From positions 93,962 through 157,961 of the forward strand of contig NZ_JAALFG010000005.1 in assembly GCF_011058215.1 (NCBI RefSeq): a stretch of DNA of 64,000 nt. Reading direction: 5' to 3'. This document shows positions 9,244 to 21,225 of this stretch, piece after piece. Source of the DNA: Devosia aurantiaca (GTDB taxonomy: Bacteria > Pseudomonadota > Alphaproteobacteria > Rhizobiales > Devosiaceae). The translations under genes and the position numbers were made by a program. Numbering within the stretch: the stretch's first letter is position 1; every line of letters begins with the position of its first letter. The notes beneath the pieces were generated by a model. The model did not search any database and was not told the DNA's origin. It worked only from the letters and a program-made list of their open reading frames with translations.

Positions 9244-10436
9244 TTAACGGAATTCCGGTCGAGCGTCAAACAGGCGGCCATGCTCGTCGAGCGCATAGGG
9301 ATCGGTCATGCCGGCGACGAAATCGGCCACGATGCGCGCGCGGGCAGCACCTTCGACCGCCCTGCCCGCTTCACCCCAGCGGCCCGGCATGTCCGCCGTC
9401 TCCATGTAGCGGGAGAACAGTCGCTCTACCACGGCCTCGCTTTCGCGCACCGGCGTCATGACCGCCTCGTGGCGGTAAACACGCGCGAAGAGGAAGGTTT
9501 TGAGGCCCTTTTCTGCGGCGGCGGTTTCGTCGGAAAAGGTAACCAGCGTTTTGCCGGCGAGGCGCACGTCCTCGGTCGATGCCAAAGCGGCAGCGGCGAT
9601 GTTGGCGGTGCTGGTTCTGATGACATCTTCCACCGCGCGGGTAATCATGCGGCGCTGCACTTCATGGGTTTGCCGCTTGCTGCCGATATAGGGGTAGAGG
9701 TCGAGCACTTCGCGCACGATCGAGCCGGCAAGCGGCACGTCGCGGAAGTCATCGAGAACCACAAGTCCGGCTCGCAGGGCATCGTCGATGTCATGGGCAT
9801 TGTAGGCGATGTCGTCGGCAATAGCGGCAGCTTGCGCTTCAAGGCTTGCATAGGTTGCGAGGCGCAGGTCCGCTGGGGTCTGGATTTCCTCGATGCCGGT
9901 GGGGGGAGGCCGTGTTCGCGGTAGCGAGCCGTGGGCTGGCCCTGGTCGTCGACCAAAGGACCATTGTGCTTGAGAATTCCCTCCAGGGTTTCCCAAGTCA
10001 GGTTAAGGCCATCGTGCTCGGCGTAACGGTTTTCCAGCAGGGTGACGACGCGCAGCGCCTGGACATTGTGATCGAAGCCGCCGAACTCGGCCATGGCGCG
10101 GTCGAGCGCCCGTTCGCCAGCGTGGCCAAAAGGCGTATGGCCGAGGTCATGGCTTAGGGCGAGAGCCTCGGCGAGGTCTTCATCGAGGCGCAGGGCGCGC
10201 GCAATCGACCGAGCAATCTGGCTTACTTCCAGCGTGTGAGTCAGGCGGTTGCGGAAATGACGGCCTTCGTGGGCGAGAAAGACTTGAGTCTTGTGCTGCA
10301 GGCGCCGAAAAGCGGTCGAGTGGATAATGCGATCGCGGTCGCGCTGGAACTCGGAACGCGTCGGACTGGGCCCCGTGCCGAAGAGTCGCCCCAGAGACTG
10401 GCTGGGCTTGCTGGCATAGGCGGCGGTTTCGCTCAT
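9244..10436 (-). CDS. dgt: dGTPase-like HD-domain triphosphohydrolase (frameshifted)
   Basis: Deoxyguanosinetriphosphate triphosphohydrolase-like protein that removes triphosphate from dNTPs. The N-terminal half carries [29 protein letters not shown] and the HD motif [15 protein letters not shown]. The frame breaks at the G-run 9901-9906. The other frame continues [18 protein letters not shown], then [18 protein letters not shown], and runs to 9244. One base in the homopolymer joins the halves. I prefer the ATG at 10436 ([11 protein letters not shown]) to the upstream TTG at 10457. Divergent from erpA. Confidence 0.88.
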
Positions 10437-10520
10437 CTTGTTTACGGCCCTTTGCAACGGCTCTTCATGCGCCTATCTTAGCGGCAGCGTTATGACATTA
10501 CGAATGCTGGTAGAACACCC

Positions 10521-10907
10521 ATGACCGCTGCAGCTCTTGCCGACAAGCCCGCCGTGACCCTTTCTGATCGTGCCGCCAAGCGCGTGTCGCGTATCCTCTC
10601 GAAAGAGCAGCCCGGCACAGTGTTGCGCATATCGGTAGCTGGTGGCGGCTGTTCGGGATTCCAGTACGAGTATAATCTCGTGCAGGAAGCTGCGGCCGAC
10701 GATGACCTCGTGCTGCAGAAGGGCGAGGCAACGGTGCTGATCGACTCGCTGAGTCTCGAATTTATGGGCGGGTCGGAGATCGATTTTTCCGACGACCTGA
10801 TCGGGCAGTCATTTCAGATCAAGAATCCGAATGCTGTTGCATCCTGCGGATGCGGCACGTCTTTGCCGTCTAGATCAACTGAGGCTGCCATGCAAAGACC
10901 CGCCTGA
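10521..10907 (+). CDS. erpA: Iron-sulfur cluster insertion protein ErpA
   Basis: A-type carrier that delivers Fe-S clusters to apoproteins. It has the HesB/IscA fold with the three cluster cysteines, in GGGCSGFQYEY and near the end in SCGCGTS. The family normally ends a few residues after CGCGTS. Here the frame runs on for about 15 unrelated residues. One extra base at 10862-10864 gives CGCGTSFAV and a TAG at 10871-10873. The true gene therefore probably ends at 10873. Confidence 0.93.
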   Translation: MTAAALADKPAVTLSDRAAKRVSRILSKEQPGTVLRISVAGGGCSGFQYEYNLVQEAAADDDLVLQKGEATVLIDSLSLEFMGGSEIDFSDDLIGQSFQIKNPNAVASCGCGTSLPSRSTEAAMQRPA

Positions 10908-10927
10908 GTTGATCTCGGAGTTCTGAC

Positions 10928-11728
10928 ATGACGTTGCGCATTGCCACCTGGAACATCAACGGCATCAAGGCGCGGCTCGAGCTTTTGCTGCGCTGGCTCG
11001 AAGAAGAAAAGCCCGACATTGTGGGTCTGCAGGAAATCAAGAGCGTCGACGAGGCCTTTCCGCGGGCCGAGATCGAGGCGCTTGGCTACAATGTCGAGAC
11101 ACATGGCCAAAAGAGCTGGAACGGAGTGGCGCTGCTCTCCAAGATTCGTTTCGATGAAGTGCATCGCGGCCTGCCCGGCGAACCGGAAGACGAGCAGGCC
11201 CGGCTGATCGAGGGCGTGTTCTCGGTCGAGGGCGGCATCGTGCGGGTCTGCAATATCTACCTGCCGAACGGCAACCCGGTGGATACCGAGAAGTTTCCGT
11301 ACAAGTTGCGCTGGATGGACCGGCTCAACCGCTTCGTCGAGGAGCGGCTTCTTCTCGAGGAGCCGTTTGTCCTGATGGGCGATTTCAATCTTATTCCGGC
11401 GCCGATTGATGCGCGTAATCCGGAGAGCTGGTGGGGCGACGCGCTTTACCGTCCAGAGAGCGCCGAGCGTTTCCGCACGCTCAAGAATATGGGCATGACC
11501 GATGCGCTGCGCGCCGTCACCGGCGAAGAAGCGTTTACGTTCTGGGACTTCCAGGCTGGGGCCTGGCGGCGCAATGCGGGAATCCGCATCGACCATTTGA
11601 TGCTGTCGCCACAGGCAGCCGATCGGCTGGACGATGTCGTCGTGCACAAGGACGTGCGAGGCTGGGACAAGCCCAGCGACCACGTGCCGGTGGAAGGCGC
11701 GTTCAGCTTTTCGGTCGGCGGCGCTTAA
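10928..11728 (+). CDS. xthA: Exodeoxyribonuclease III
   Basis: AP endonuclease / 3'-5' exonuclease of base-excision repair, 266 aa. Endonuclease/exonuclease/phosphatase fold with catalytic landmarks RIATWNINGIKARL (Asn), GLQEIKS (Glu), MGDFNLIPAPIDARNP (Asp-Asn) and the C-terminal SDHVPVEGAF (Asp-His). It follows erpA on the same strand and overlaps the convergent exoR-like gene by four bases. Confidence 0.97.
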   Translation: MTLRIATWNINGIKARLELLLRWLEEEKPDIVGLQEIKSVDEAFPRAEIEALGYNVETHGQKSWNGVALLSKIRFDEVHRGLPGEPEDEQARLIEGVFSVEGGIVRVCNIYLPNGNPVDTEKFPYKLRWMDRLNRFVEERLLLEEPFVLMGDFNLIPAPIDARNPESWWGDALYRPESAERFRTLKNMGMTDALRAVTGEEAFTFWDFQAGAWRRNAGIRIDHLMLSPQAADRLDDVVVHKDVRGWDKPSDHVPVEGAFSFSVGGA

Positions 11729-12534
11729 AGCTCGTTGTCGGCTTCCATGGCGCCGATGGTCGCGAGGCTAACCGCCGCAGCGCGATCCTCAGGGGTAGCG
11801 ATGGATGTCGCGCGGTTGAGCAGCTCGTCGGCACTGGCCTGGTCGGCGCTGCCGGCGCAGGTAATGTGCGACTGATTGAGCCACATCAGACCTTCCGCGG
11901 CACGCGCAGGATAGGCATCCATGCCGTTGAACAGGAGATCGCCAAGTTTGGCTTGCGCCAGGCAATGACCCTTGATGGCGGCCTTTTTCAGCCAGCGGGC
12001 GCTGAGAGTGGGGCTCACGCCAAGACCGTCTTCCTGCTGATACAGCAAGCCGACGCGGTATTGCGCTTCGGCGTCACCGAAATAGGTCGCCGCGTGCAGA
12101 AGCATGCGATGCGACTCGTTGAGGTTTTTCTTGAGGCCGACTTCGGGGTCGCCCTGGAGAAAATAGTCGCCAAGCTTGACGAATGAGCGCGCAACGATAT
12201 CGGCTTCAAGGCCGCGCGGCGCGGTATCGGCGTGCTGGATGGCGATCTGGGAATAGTAGTTGAAGGCCTTGACCGGGTCCTTGTCGACGCCTTCGCCATT
12301 TTCATACATCGTGCCGAGCTGCCAAAGCGCGAGAGGACGGCCCGCGGCGGCATCGCTTTCGAGGGCAGAAAGGTATGTGTCGTCGGAAACGATCGTACCG
12401 CCACCATCGAGGGTGCGTGCAAAATCGAAGGCGGCATCGGCAGCAGTCTGGGCGTGCGCCGGCGCAATGGCTGCAAGGCCAAGTGTCAAAACAGCAGCGG
12501 CGCGGGCCGCGAAAAGGGCGCAACTGGTGCGCAT
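11725..12534 (-). CDS. exoR: Sel1-repeat periplasmic regulator, ExoR-like
   Basis: Exported Sel1/TPR-like protein of about 269 aa. A clear signal peptide (MRTSCALFAARAAAVLTLGL...APAHAQ) starts at the ATG at 12534, preceded by an AAGGAG ribosome site. Sel1 repeats follow (ALWQLGTMYENGEGV, AQYRVGLLYQQEDGLG, CLAQAKLGDLLFNG). The segment KAFNYYSQIAIQHAD ... FVKLGDYFLQG closely resembles ExoR. In rhizobia ExoR is the periplasmic inhibitor of the ExoS-ChvI two-component system, controlling exopolysaccharide and motility. Assignment is by remembered similarity. The ~390-base gap upstream (12535-12923) holds no gene I can support and should contain its promoter. Confidence 0.78.
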   Translation of the reverse strand: MRTSCALFAARAAAVLTLGLAAIAPAHAQTAADAAFDFARTLDGGGTIVSDDTYLSALESDAAAGRPLALWQLGTMYENGEGVDKDPVKAFNYYSQIAIQHADTAPRGLEADIVARSFVKLGDYFLQGDPEVGLKKNLNESHRMLLHAATYFGDAEAQYRVGLLYQQEDGLGVSPTLSARWLKKAAIKGHCLAQAKLGDLLFNGMDAYPARAAEGLMWLNQSHITCAGSADQASADELLNRATSIATPEDRAAAVSLATIGAMEADNEL

Positions 12535-12923
12535 AGGGCTCCTTTCGCCCGCCGGGTGGCGGACGGGTCTGGCAGATGCGGCGCGCTCGACAAGTGCAGC
12601 GCCGGAATGTAACGGCAACTTCGTCGCGCGGTTGGCGGCGGGGGATGTAAACTCTAAAAACTTCGTAAACGAATATTGTGACAGCATTCAGCCGCGCCCA
12701 TGACCAGAGTGCGTCAGACTTGCCGACAATTTTCGCATTGCTGCGCGCATAATCACCTATTGGCGGGTGCCATCCGCCTGAAAAGCTTGTCCGCTGGAGC
12801 GGCTGTGTTGGCGCCACGTTTAGTGGGAGATTGTGGCGCAAAATATCGCCAAATCGTTGCGGCGCGGGGCGCGAGGCGGGAATCGCGGACGATGTTGCGG
12901 AATCGTCACATGCCCTGCCGCGG

Positions 12924-13931
12924 CTAGAACCAGCGGAGTTTGCGCATCCACATGGCGATGCCGCCGCCAATCAAAACGAGAAGAATGCAAACGAACCAGA
13001 AGGCGGCGCCATGATCGGCCAGCGGGATGCCGGAAACGTTCATGCCGAGAAGGCCGGTGATCAGCGTCAAAGGCGAAAAAACGACGGTGACGGCGGCGAG
13101 CAGCAGCATGGCCTTGTTCATCTGCTCGGCGCGATCGTCGATGATTTCTTCGTGGACGAGGACGGCGCGCTCGGAGAGTGCCTGGAGTTCGTCGCCGATG
13201 CGGGCGGTGCGCATGGCGGCGTCGCGTAGGCGCAGGCGGTCGCGATCCGAGAAGAAGGAAAGGTCTTCGATCTCGAGAGTGGAGAGCGCGTCGCGTTGCG
13301 GCCAGACAAGACGGCGGAAGCTGATCAGGGTGCGGCGGAGCTGTTCGAGGTTGTCCTGCGCCTTTTCGGTGCTGTGGGTGATCAGCGTCTCCTCGATGCC
13401 GTCGAGACGCTCGCCCAGCATTTCAATCAGCGGCTCAAGGCGATCGGTGGCGCGCAGAGCGAGACGGGCAATGAGATCGGCCGGCGTTACCGGGGCGTGA
13501 TGCGGCTGGTCGACCTTGGAGAGGCCGAGGAAATCGAGGATGTTGAGTTCGGAGGCGATAATGACGCGGTTGCTCTCGATCCAAACCGTAAGGAATTGGC
13601 GGCCGACGTCCTGCGGGGCAGCGCCGGGACGGACGACGCGGAGGACGATCAGGGCCTTATCGTCCATCACGGTGCAGCGGGAGCGCGAGGTGGGGGCGGT
13701 GATAAGGCCGGAGTTGAACTCTCCCAGCTCGTCCCGGAGCCAAATCTTGAACTCGGGGGCCTTCGAGTTGCCGACGATGAGCTTGAAGCCATTGGCGGGT
13801 GCGGCGGCGTGATCGACGCCGGGCTCGACACGCTTCATGCCGCCGGACCCATCGAAGATCAGGACGACGCCGACACCGACCAAGCCATTGCGCAAAGCGC
13901 GGTCATTGGGCTGTTTGACGGCGTCGTCCAT
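12924..13931 (-). CDS. zntB: CorA-family metal transporter, ZntB-like
   Basis: A 335-aa protein of the CorA/ZntB family. A large N-terminal cytoplasmic funnel is followed by a long helical region (about residues 150-270). Two C-terminal TM helices carry the family motif as LLGMNVSGIPL between them. ZntB proteins move Zn2+ and CorA proteins move Mg2+; the GMN motif alone does not decide which. It stops five bases before valS on the same strand. Confidence 0.87.
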   Translation of the reverse strand: MDDAVKQPNDRALRNGLVGVGVVLIFDGSGGMKRVEPGVDHAAAPANGFKLIVGNSKAPEFKIWLRDELGEFNSGLITAPTSRSRCTVMDDKALIVLRVVRPGAAPQDVGRQFLTVWIESNRVIIASELNILDFLGLSKVDQPHHAPVTPADLIARLALRATDRLEPLIEMLGERLDGIEETLITHSTEKAQDNLEQLRRTLISFRRLVWPQRDALSTLEIEDLSFFSDRDRLRLRDAAMRTARIGDELQALSERAVLVHEEIIDDRAEQMNKAMLLLAAVTVVFSPLTLITGLLGMNVSGIPLADHGAAFWFVCILLVLIGGGIAMWMRKLRWF

Positions 13932-13936
13932 GTTGG

Positions 13937-16689
<2,753 letters not shown>

Positions 16690-16834
16690 GGGGCACTCGC
16701 AACGGCATAGACCCGCCATTCTGGGCAAATGGCGGGGGAAAAAGGTGGGGAGACTTCAAGCAAATGCGGGGGTCGGGGTCAATGGTGGCGTGCGCAGGTG
16801 CCGCCCGGCCATCAGGCGTCGCGTTTACACGGTG

Positions 16835-16887
16835 AGAAGCGGCTTTCGCCCCGAAATAGATTGAAGTGAAGAGGCGAAAGCCGCTTC
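16835..16887. repeat. Long hairpin upstream of valS
   Basis: Inverted repeat with 15-base perfect arms, GAAGCGGCTTTCGCC (16835-16849) and GGCGAAAGCCGCTTC (16873-16887). Matching extends to 18 of 19 bases if the flanks GTGA/GCAC are included. The loop is 23 bases. No T-run follows on either strand, so it is not a standard intrinsic terminator. It could be a dispersed repeat or an mRNA structure. Confidence 0.6.
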
Positions 16888-17249
16888 GCACGATCGGGAT
16901 TTTTGCGCACGCCTCGGGCAGTCCACCCAGTGGTGACGGCGATTGCTTGGGCTCAAGGCGGGTGCGCGAGTTCCCATCTCCCCAAGTCCACACGCTCACC
17001 TGACCGGCGTCGGCATCCACGCACTCTCTCAGGCGACCCTGAAAGACCCATCTCCCCGTCCGGCGCTTCGTCGGCACCGCGTGTGTGACGGGGATAAGGG
17101 GAGAATAGCGCAGCGTTTCGGGGGTGGGGATAAGATGAGTAAGAGGCACTTCTTATCCTCTCCCGTTTGCGAGAGAGGAGAGGAGCACAGCGGAAAGGGG
17201 CGCCGCGTGCGCGTAGACATTGAACAGCACGGCGCGCAGAGTGTGAGGC

Positions 17250-17296
17250 ACCCCCTCCACCGCCTTTGGCGGTCCCCTCCCCGCAAGCGGGGGAGG
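17250..17296. repeat. GC-rich palindromic intergenic repeat
   Basis: Two adjacent hairpins lie just downstream of the popZ-like stop codon. The first is ACCGCC-TTT-GGCGGT. The second is CCCCTCCCC-GCAA-GCGGGGGAGG (17274-17296). The second resembles the core of the palindrome at 1875-1894. Elements of this shape are common between genes in alphaproteobacteria. On the minus strand this could end the popZ transcript. Confidence 0.6.
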
Positions 17297-17312
17297 AAAG
17301 AAAAGGAAGGCA

Positions 17313-18017
17313 CTACTCGCCGCGGGAAACGCGGGCGATTTCTTTTTCGACCATGCGCTCGACGACCGAGGGCAGGTTTTCGTCGAGCCACTCCTTGAGC
17401 ATGGGGCGCAGCATGTCGCGCATCATGGACTCGATGGTGAGGCCCGGATTGCCGATGCCCAGGGCATTGAGCTTGCCGATGGAACCGCGGACAGCGGCGC
17501 GGGTGGCCGGCTCGAGCAGCTCGGAGGCCATGTCCGAGGTCAGCGTCGGATCGGGCAGCGGGGCAGCCTTGGCGATCAACGGTTCAGGCTGTGGCGGGCG
17601 AAAGGCGATGACCTCGGGCTGCGGCTGAGGCTGGGGTTCGGGTGCGCGGCTCGGCGCAGGATCAAAGCTTGGGAGCTCGTCATCGGGATCAAAACCGATG
17701 TCTTCGGCATCGACGAGCTGAAGCCCGGCATCTTCGGTTTCGGTATCGGCCAGAAGGGACTCAAAGCTCAGGCCGTCATCGCCTTCCTCGACGATCTGCG
17801 AGGGCGAAAGCGCCAGCGGCTCGATATCGTCCAGCATGTCGGAAAGATCGCGACTGTCGATGGTGGCGACACGCGCGGGCGCAGCTTGCATCGGAGGCGG
17901 CGCAGCCTGGATTGACGGGCGGCGCGGCGCACCGGCCGCGTCATCGTCTGCAATGATCTGCCGAATGGAGGATAGGATCTCGTCCATGGACGGTTCTTTT
18001 GCGGCCGGCTTGTTCAT
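17313..18017 (-). CDS. popZ: PopZ-like polar organizing protein (DUF2497)
   Basis: A 234-aa protein with the two conserved ends of the PopZ/DUF2497 family. The short N-terminal helix is PSMDEILSSIRQIIADDD. The C-terminal oligomerisation region runs from about residue 180 (LTIESMMRDMLRPMLKEWLD, then LPSVVERMVEKEIARVSR). The middle is a Pro/Ala/Glu-rich disordered linker. In Caulobacter and Agrobacterium PopZ forms polar condensates that tether chromosome and cell-cycle proteins. The valS-popZ-tolC neighbourhood is conserved in related genera. Confidence 0.82.
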   Translation of the reverse strand: MNKPAAKEPSMDEILSSIRQIIADDDAAGAPRRPSIQAAPPPMQAAPARVATIDSRDLSDMLDDIEPLALSPSQIVEEGDDGLSFESLLADTETEDAGLQLVDAEDIGFDPDDELPSFDPAPSRAPEPQPQPQPEVIAFRPPQPEPLIAKAAPLPDPTLTSDMASELLEPATRAAVRGSIGKLNALGIGNPGLTIESMMRDMLRPMLKEWLDENLPSVVERMVEKEIARVSRGE

Positions 18018-18206
18018 CAGTGCCTCTTACTCATGCGCCCGACTGAAGCGGCAGCGTCCGCAAACGCACCGCCTGATTCGTAAACACCAGCTTAGCGGGA
18101 AGGCCCCGAATAAGGAATCGCCCCAAGGCCCGACTTCATGGTCTTCCACGAAAAGTTGTGGCCGGGACAGGCCCGGCCACAAGGTCTTGCGTTTTTGGCG
18201 CGACGG

Positions 18207-19576
18207 CTATTCGACGACGGTGCGCAATTCCTGCCAGACGTCTTCGACGGCCTGGGTGTAGGGAACGGCGGTTTTGACCTCGACCGGCAGGCCAAGATCT
18301 TGGGCGGTGAGCCGGCCCATGGCGCTGAGCAGGGAGAAGGTCGCGACGACCTTGTTGCTCGAGGCATTGATCAGCGCTTCGCGAGAACTCGTCAGATCAG
18401 CCTGGGAATTGAGCACATCGAGCGTGGTGCGGGTGCCGAGGTCGCGTTCCTGGATAACGCCTTCCAGCACGGTGTTGCTGGAGGAAACCGCCGCCTGAGC
18501 GGCCTGGATCTGTGCATCGGCGCTCTGTATGCCGGACCAGGCCGAGATCACGGCTTCGCGAATCTGGTCATAGGCAGACATGGCGTCCACTTCGGCGCCG
18601 ATCTGCTGCAGGTTGGCCTGGCGTACGCCGGAGCCTCCAGCGCGCCGCCGGCATAGATGGGGATGGTGACGCGGAAACCGAGCGAGGCGGAAAGACCGCC
18701 GCGGCTGGATGTGTTGCCGGCAACCGCGGTCTGGCTGTAATTGCCGCCGGCGGAGCCGGTGAGGGTTGCGGTCGGTCCAAAAGCGGCACCGGCGGCATCG
18801 CTGCCGGCCTGTGCCGCACGAATGCCGGCCTTGGCGAGAAGGATGGCGGGATGGCCAGCCTCGGCTTCGCTGATGGCGGACTGGACGGAATTGGGGATCA
18901 GCCGCGCATAGTTGTGCGACGTGCTGAGGCCTTGTGGCTGCGAACCGACAAAGCGGTAGTAGGTTGCTTCGCTGGTCTGGAGGGAGCCGACGGCGGCCTG
19001 GTAGGCGGCCTGACCCTGGGCGAGGCGGGCCTGGGCCTGGGCTACGTCGATACGGGTGCCCTCGCCGACATCGAGACGGTCCTGCGCGGACTGCAGCTGG
19101 GCGCGGAAGAAATCGACATTGGCCTGGCGCAGCGACAGAAGCTCGCGGCCGGACAGGACGGCCATATAGGCCTGGACGACCTGCAGCAGCACATTTTGCT
19201 CGGTGTTGCGGAGCTGGTATTCGGCCACTTCGGCGCCGGCGCGAGCCTGTTCGATCTGCGCTTCGGTCTGGAAATTGTCAAAGATGGTCTGGTTGTAGGA
19301 GAGCCCGGCATTGAGGGAGCTGGTTCCGGTCCAGGTGCCGCCGCTCAGGGCATAGCTCTGGTCGCCAGCTACCGAAGCGCCGAGGGTAGGCAGCTTGCGC
19401 GATTTGGCCTGGACGATATTTTCAGCGGACGCCTTGGCGTCGAGCAGCGCGGACTGCAGATCCGGGGCATGATCATAGGCGGCCGCAAGAGCCTGGGAAA
19501 TCGACTGGGCCTGCGCCGGGCCAGTGGCCAAGAGCAAGGCGAGCGCGCTGGCGCTCAACAGATCGCGAAACTTCAT
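18207..19576 (-). CDS. tolC: TolC-family outer-membrane efflux protein (frameshifted)
   Basis: Trimeric outer-membrane channel for type I secretion and multidrug efflux, about 455 aa when joined. Signal peptide MKFRDLLSASALALLLATGPAQA is followed by duplicated long helical hairpin domains (SISQALAAAYDHAPDLQSALLD; GTRTTLDVLNSQADLTSSREAL). Near 18631-18636, after the strand VTIPIYAGGALE, the frame breaks. The next frame reads RQANLQQIGAEVDAMSAYDQIREAVISAW to the end. One inserted base restores it. Confidence 0.9.
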
Positions 19577-19703
19577 TTACTCGCCTCCAGACCCCGCCAC
19601 ACTAACGCCCGGCAGATGGGGTGCACAATTAACCCAGGCAATACTTAACGGACTTTAATAACTGCAACCGCCAGATGTGGCCGGGCCGCAACAACAGGCA
19701 CTG

Positions 19704-20351
19704 CTAAAATATGAACTCTTCGGCGCGCGTCGTCGGCTGCAGCACTGGCAGGGTCGCATCAAAGTGTGTTTCTTTCTTAAATCCATCGACGGCTGCGCGA
19801 TAGCGGTGCGCTACCCCGACGCCCCCGCGCCGGATCAGCGCCACGAGGCGCCCGTTGCGATTGAGGCGGGCGAGGAGATCGGTGGGCTCGCCATCGAGCG
19901 CGCCTTCCACGAGAATTGCGTCGAAGCGCTGATCCAAAAGATCGTCGATGCCACCGGCAATGATGGTGGCGTTGGTGATGTCGAGGGTCGCCAAATTGGC
20001 TTGGGCTTGCTCGGCAAGCTGAGGATCGGTTTCAAGACCAGTCACATTCTGGGCCCATGCGGCAAGCACGGCTGTGCCGTAGCCAGTGCCGGCGCCAAGA
20101 TCGAGGACGCGATCGGTTTCGGTGATGCCGGCGAGCTGCGCGAGGCGCCCGAAAACGGCTGGGGATGGAAGGAAACGCGCATTGCCCAGATCGTGCAACT
20201 CATCGATATAGGCAAGACCGCGGCGGTGTTCTGGGACGAACAGTTCGCGCGGAATGCGGCCCATGGCAGATACAAGCCGGCGCTCGGTAACGCCTGCGGC
20301 GCTGACCTGGCTGTCTATCATTGCCCGGCGGGCAGCGGCGAAATCGACCAT
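19704..20351 (-). CDS. pcm: Protein-L-isoaspartate O-methyltransferase
   Basis: SAM-dependent methyltransferase that repairs isoaspartyl residues in damaged proteins, 215 aa. The N-terminal helix MVDFAAARRAMIDSQV and the PRELFVPE segment are typical. SAM-binding motif I is RVLDLGAGTGYGTAVLA. It reads toward tolC. The C-terminus is slightly divergent, so substrate preference could differ from E. coli Pcm. Confidence 0.9.
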   Translation of the reverse strand: MVDFAAARRAMIDSQVSAAGVTERRLVSAMGRIPRELFVPEHRRGLAYIDELHDLGNARFLPSPAVFGRLAQLAGITETDRVLDLGAGTGYGTAVLAAWAQNVTGLETDPQLAEQAQANLATLDITNATIIAGGIDDLLDQRFDAILVEGALDGEPTDLLARLNRNGRLVALIRRGGVGVAHRYRAAVDGFKKETHFDATLPVLQPTTRAEEFIF

Positions 20352-20449
20352 GGATCGGACGTCCGGCAGAAAAGCATATGCTGGACGTGAATATGCCGCC
20401 GGGCGGCCGATGGCAACCTCGGTGGCAGGTTATGCACTTTTGCCGCGGA

Positions 20450-20620
20450 TCAGCGCTTGGGCTGCTCGTCCTTGGCAGGCTTGCCGTTGGTCGATTCTAC
20501 AGGCTGGTCCTGCTGAGCGCCATCGTCGCGGCGGCCCAGATCGTCGATGTTGTCGTCCTGCTGGTTGCCGTCGCCGGTCTCAAGCGGAGCGGGCGTGGAT
20601 TTCACCTTATCGGGGCTCAT
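20450..20620 (-). CDS. Small hydrophilic protein
   Basis: A 56-aa, Asp/Gln/Lys-rich, probably disordered protein (MSPDKVKSTPAPLETGDG...). The ATG at 20620 is preceded by AAGGAG at good spacing, which decides this start over longer readings. No family recognised. Divergent from the next small gene. Confidence 0.5.
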   Translation of the reverse strand: MSPDKVKSTPAPLETGDGNQQDDNIDDLGRRDDGAQQDQPVESTNGKPAKDEQPKR

Positions 20621-20701
20621 GGGCTTCTCCTTATTGTCGCAAGGCAACTGCTGGCACGGCTCGGGTGTTCCATTTGGCACCGAAGACAGAAGGGGTTTGC
20701 G

Positions 20702-20851
20702 ATGCCGGACAAGGACAAAGAGCATGACGAGGAGACGCTGCCGCCTGCGGGGCCGCATGCGACGCCTGACCTGACCGACAAGGAAAAGACGCCAGGAACG
20801 GGCTCGCTACCCGACGACACCGATGCAGAAGGGGATGTCGGCCCGGACTGA
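20702..20851 (+). CDS. Small acidic protein
   Basis: A 49-aa Asp/Glu/Pro-rich protein (MPDKDKEHDEETLPPAG...DAEGDVGPD) with a GAAGGGG ribosome site before the ATG. No hydrophobic segment and no recognised family. It is the last host gene before the split tRNA-Cys. Confidence 0.45.
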   Translation: MPDKDKEHDEETLPPAGPHATPDLTDKEKTPGTGSLPDDTDAEGDVGPD

Positions 20852-20922
20852 GCCCATTGTTCAAGCTCGGTTAACCGCCCTCTTGCATAAGAGCGAGGCG
20901 TCAAATACGTACTGGCGCCAGA

Positions 20923-20961
20923 GGCCGCGTGGCGGAGTGGTTACGCAGCGGATTGCAAATC
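20923..20961 (+). pseudogene. tRNA-Cys 5' half, cut at the anticodon arm
   Basis: GGCCGCG acceptor strand, D-arm region and the anticodon loop ATTGCAAATC with anticodon GCA match an alphaproteobacterial tRNA-Cys. Similarity ends at about 20961: the 3' anticodon strand is imperfect, and no T-arm or 3' acceptor strand follows. This marks the left junction of the foreign segment. If the crossover fell in the anticodon loop, the 3' half should lie at the far junction beyond the window. Confidence 0.75.
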
Positions 20962-20990
20962 AGCTACGACCGTTGATTTACCTCATAAAC

Positions 20991-21054
20991 TTTGCACACA
21001 CCGTCCTGACTTGATGCTGCTAACCGCTGCAACTGGAGAGCGTTTGCACACACG
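20991..21054. repeat. Direct repeat TTTGCACACAC next to the element junction
   Basis: TTTGCACACACC (20991-21002) and TTTGCACACACG (21043-21054) are direct repeats 52 bases apart, starting 30 bases inside the junction. Spaced direct repeats beside an attachment core are the usual layout of integrase arm-binding sites. That role is inferred only. Confidence 0.5.
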
Positions 21055-21225
21055 TTTAAGCCGTGCGATCATGCCTCATGGTCCGAGTTCCCAAGGCTGT
21101 CAGCATCGAGCATTTGGTCGGCGGCGAGAGCGTCGATACGGGTCGGGTATCAGGTTCTGACGGGCATGCGCTACTTGCTGAGATCGGCCGCAAGCTTGCA
21201 GACCTGGACAGAGCGAAAAGGGCCA

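Noticed and set aside
16835..16887. Hairpin as an intrinsic terminator
   Set aside because: The loop is 23 bases and no T-run follows on either strand.
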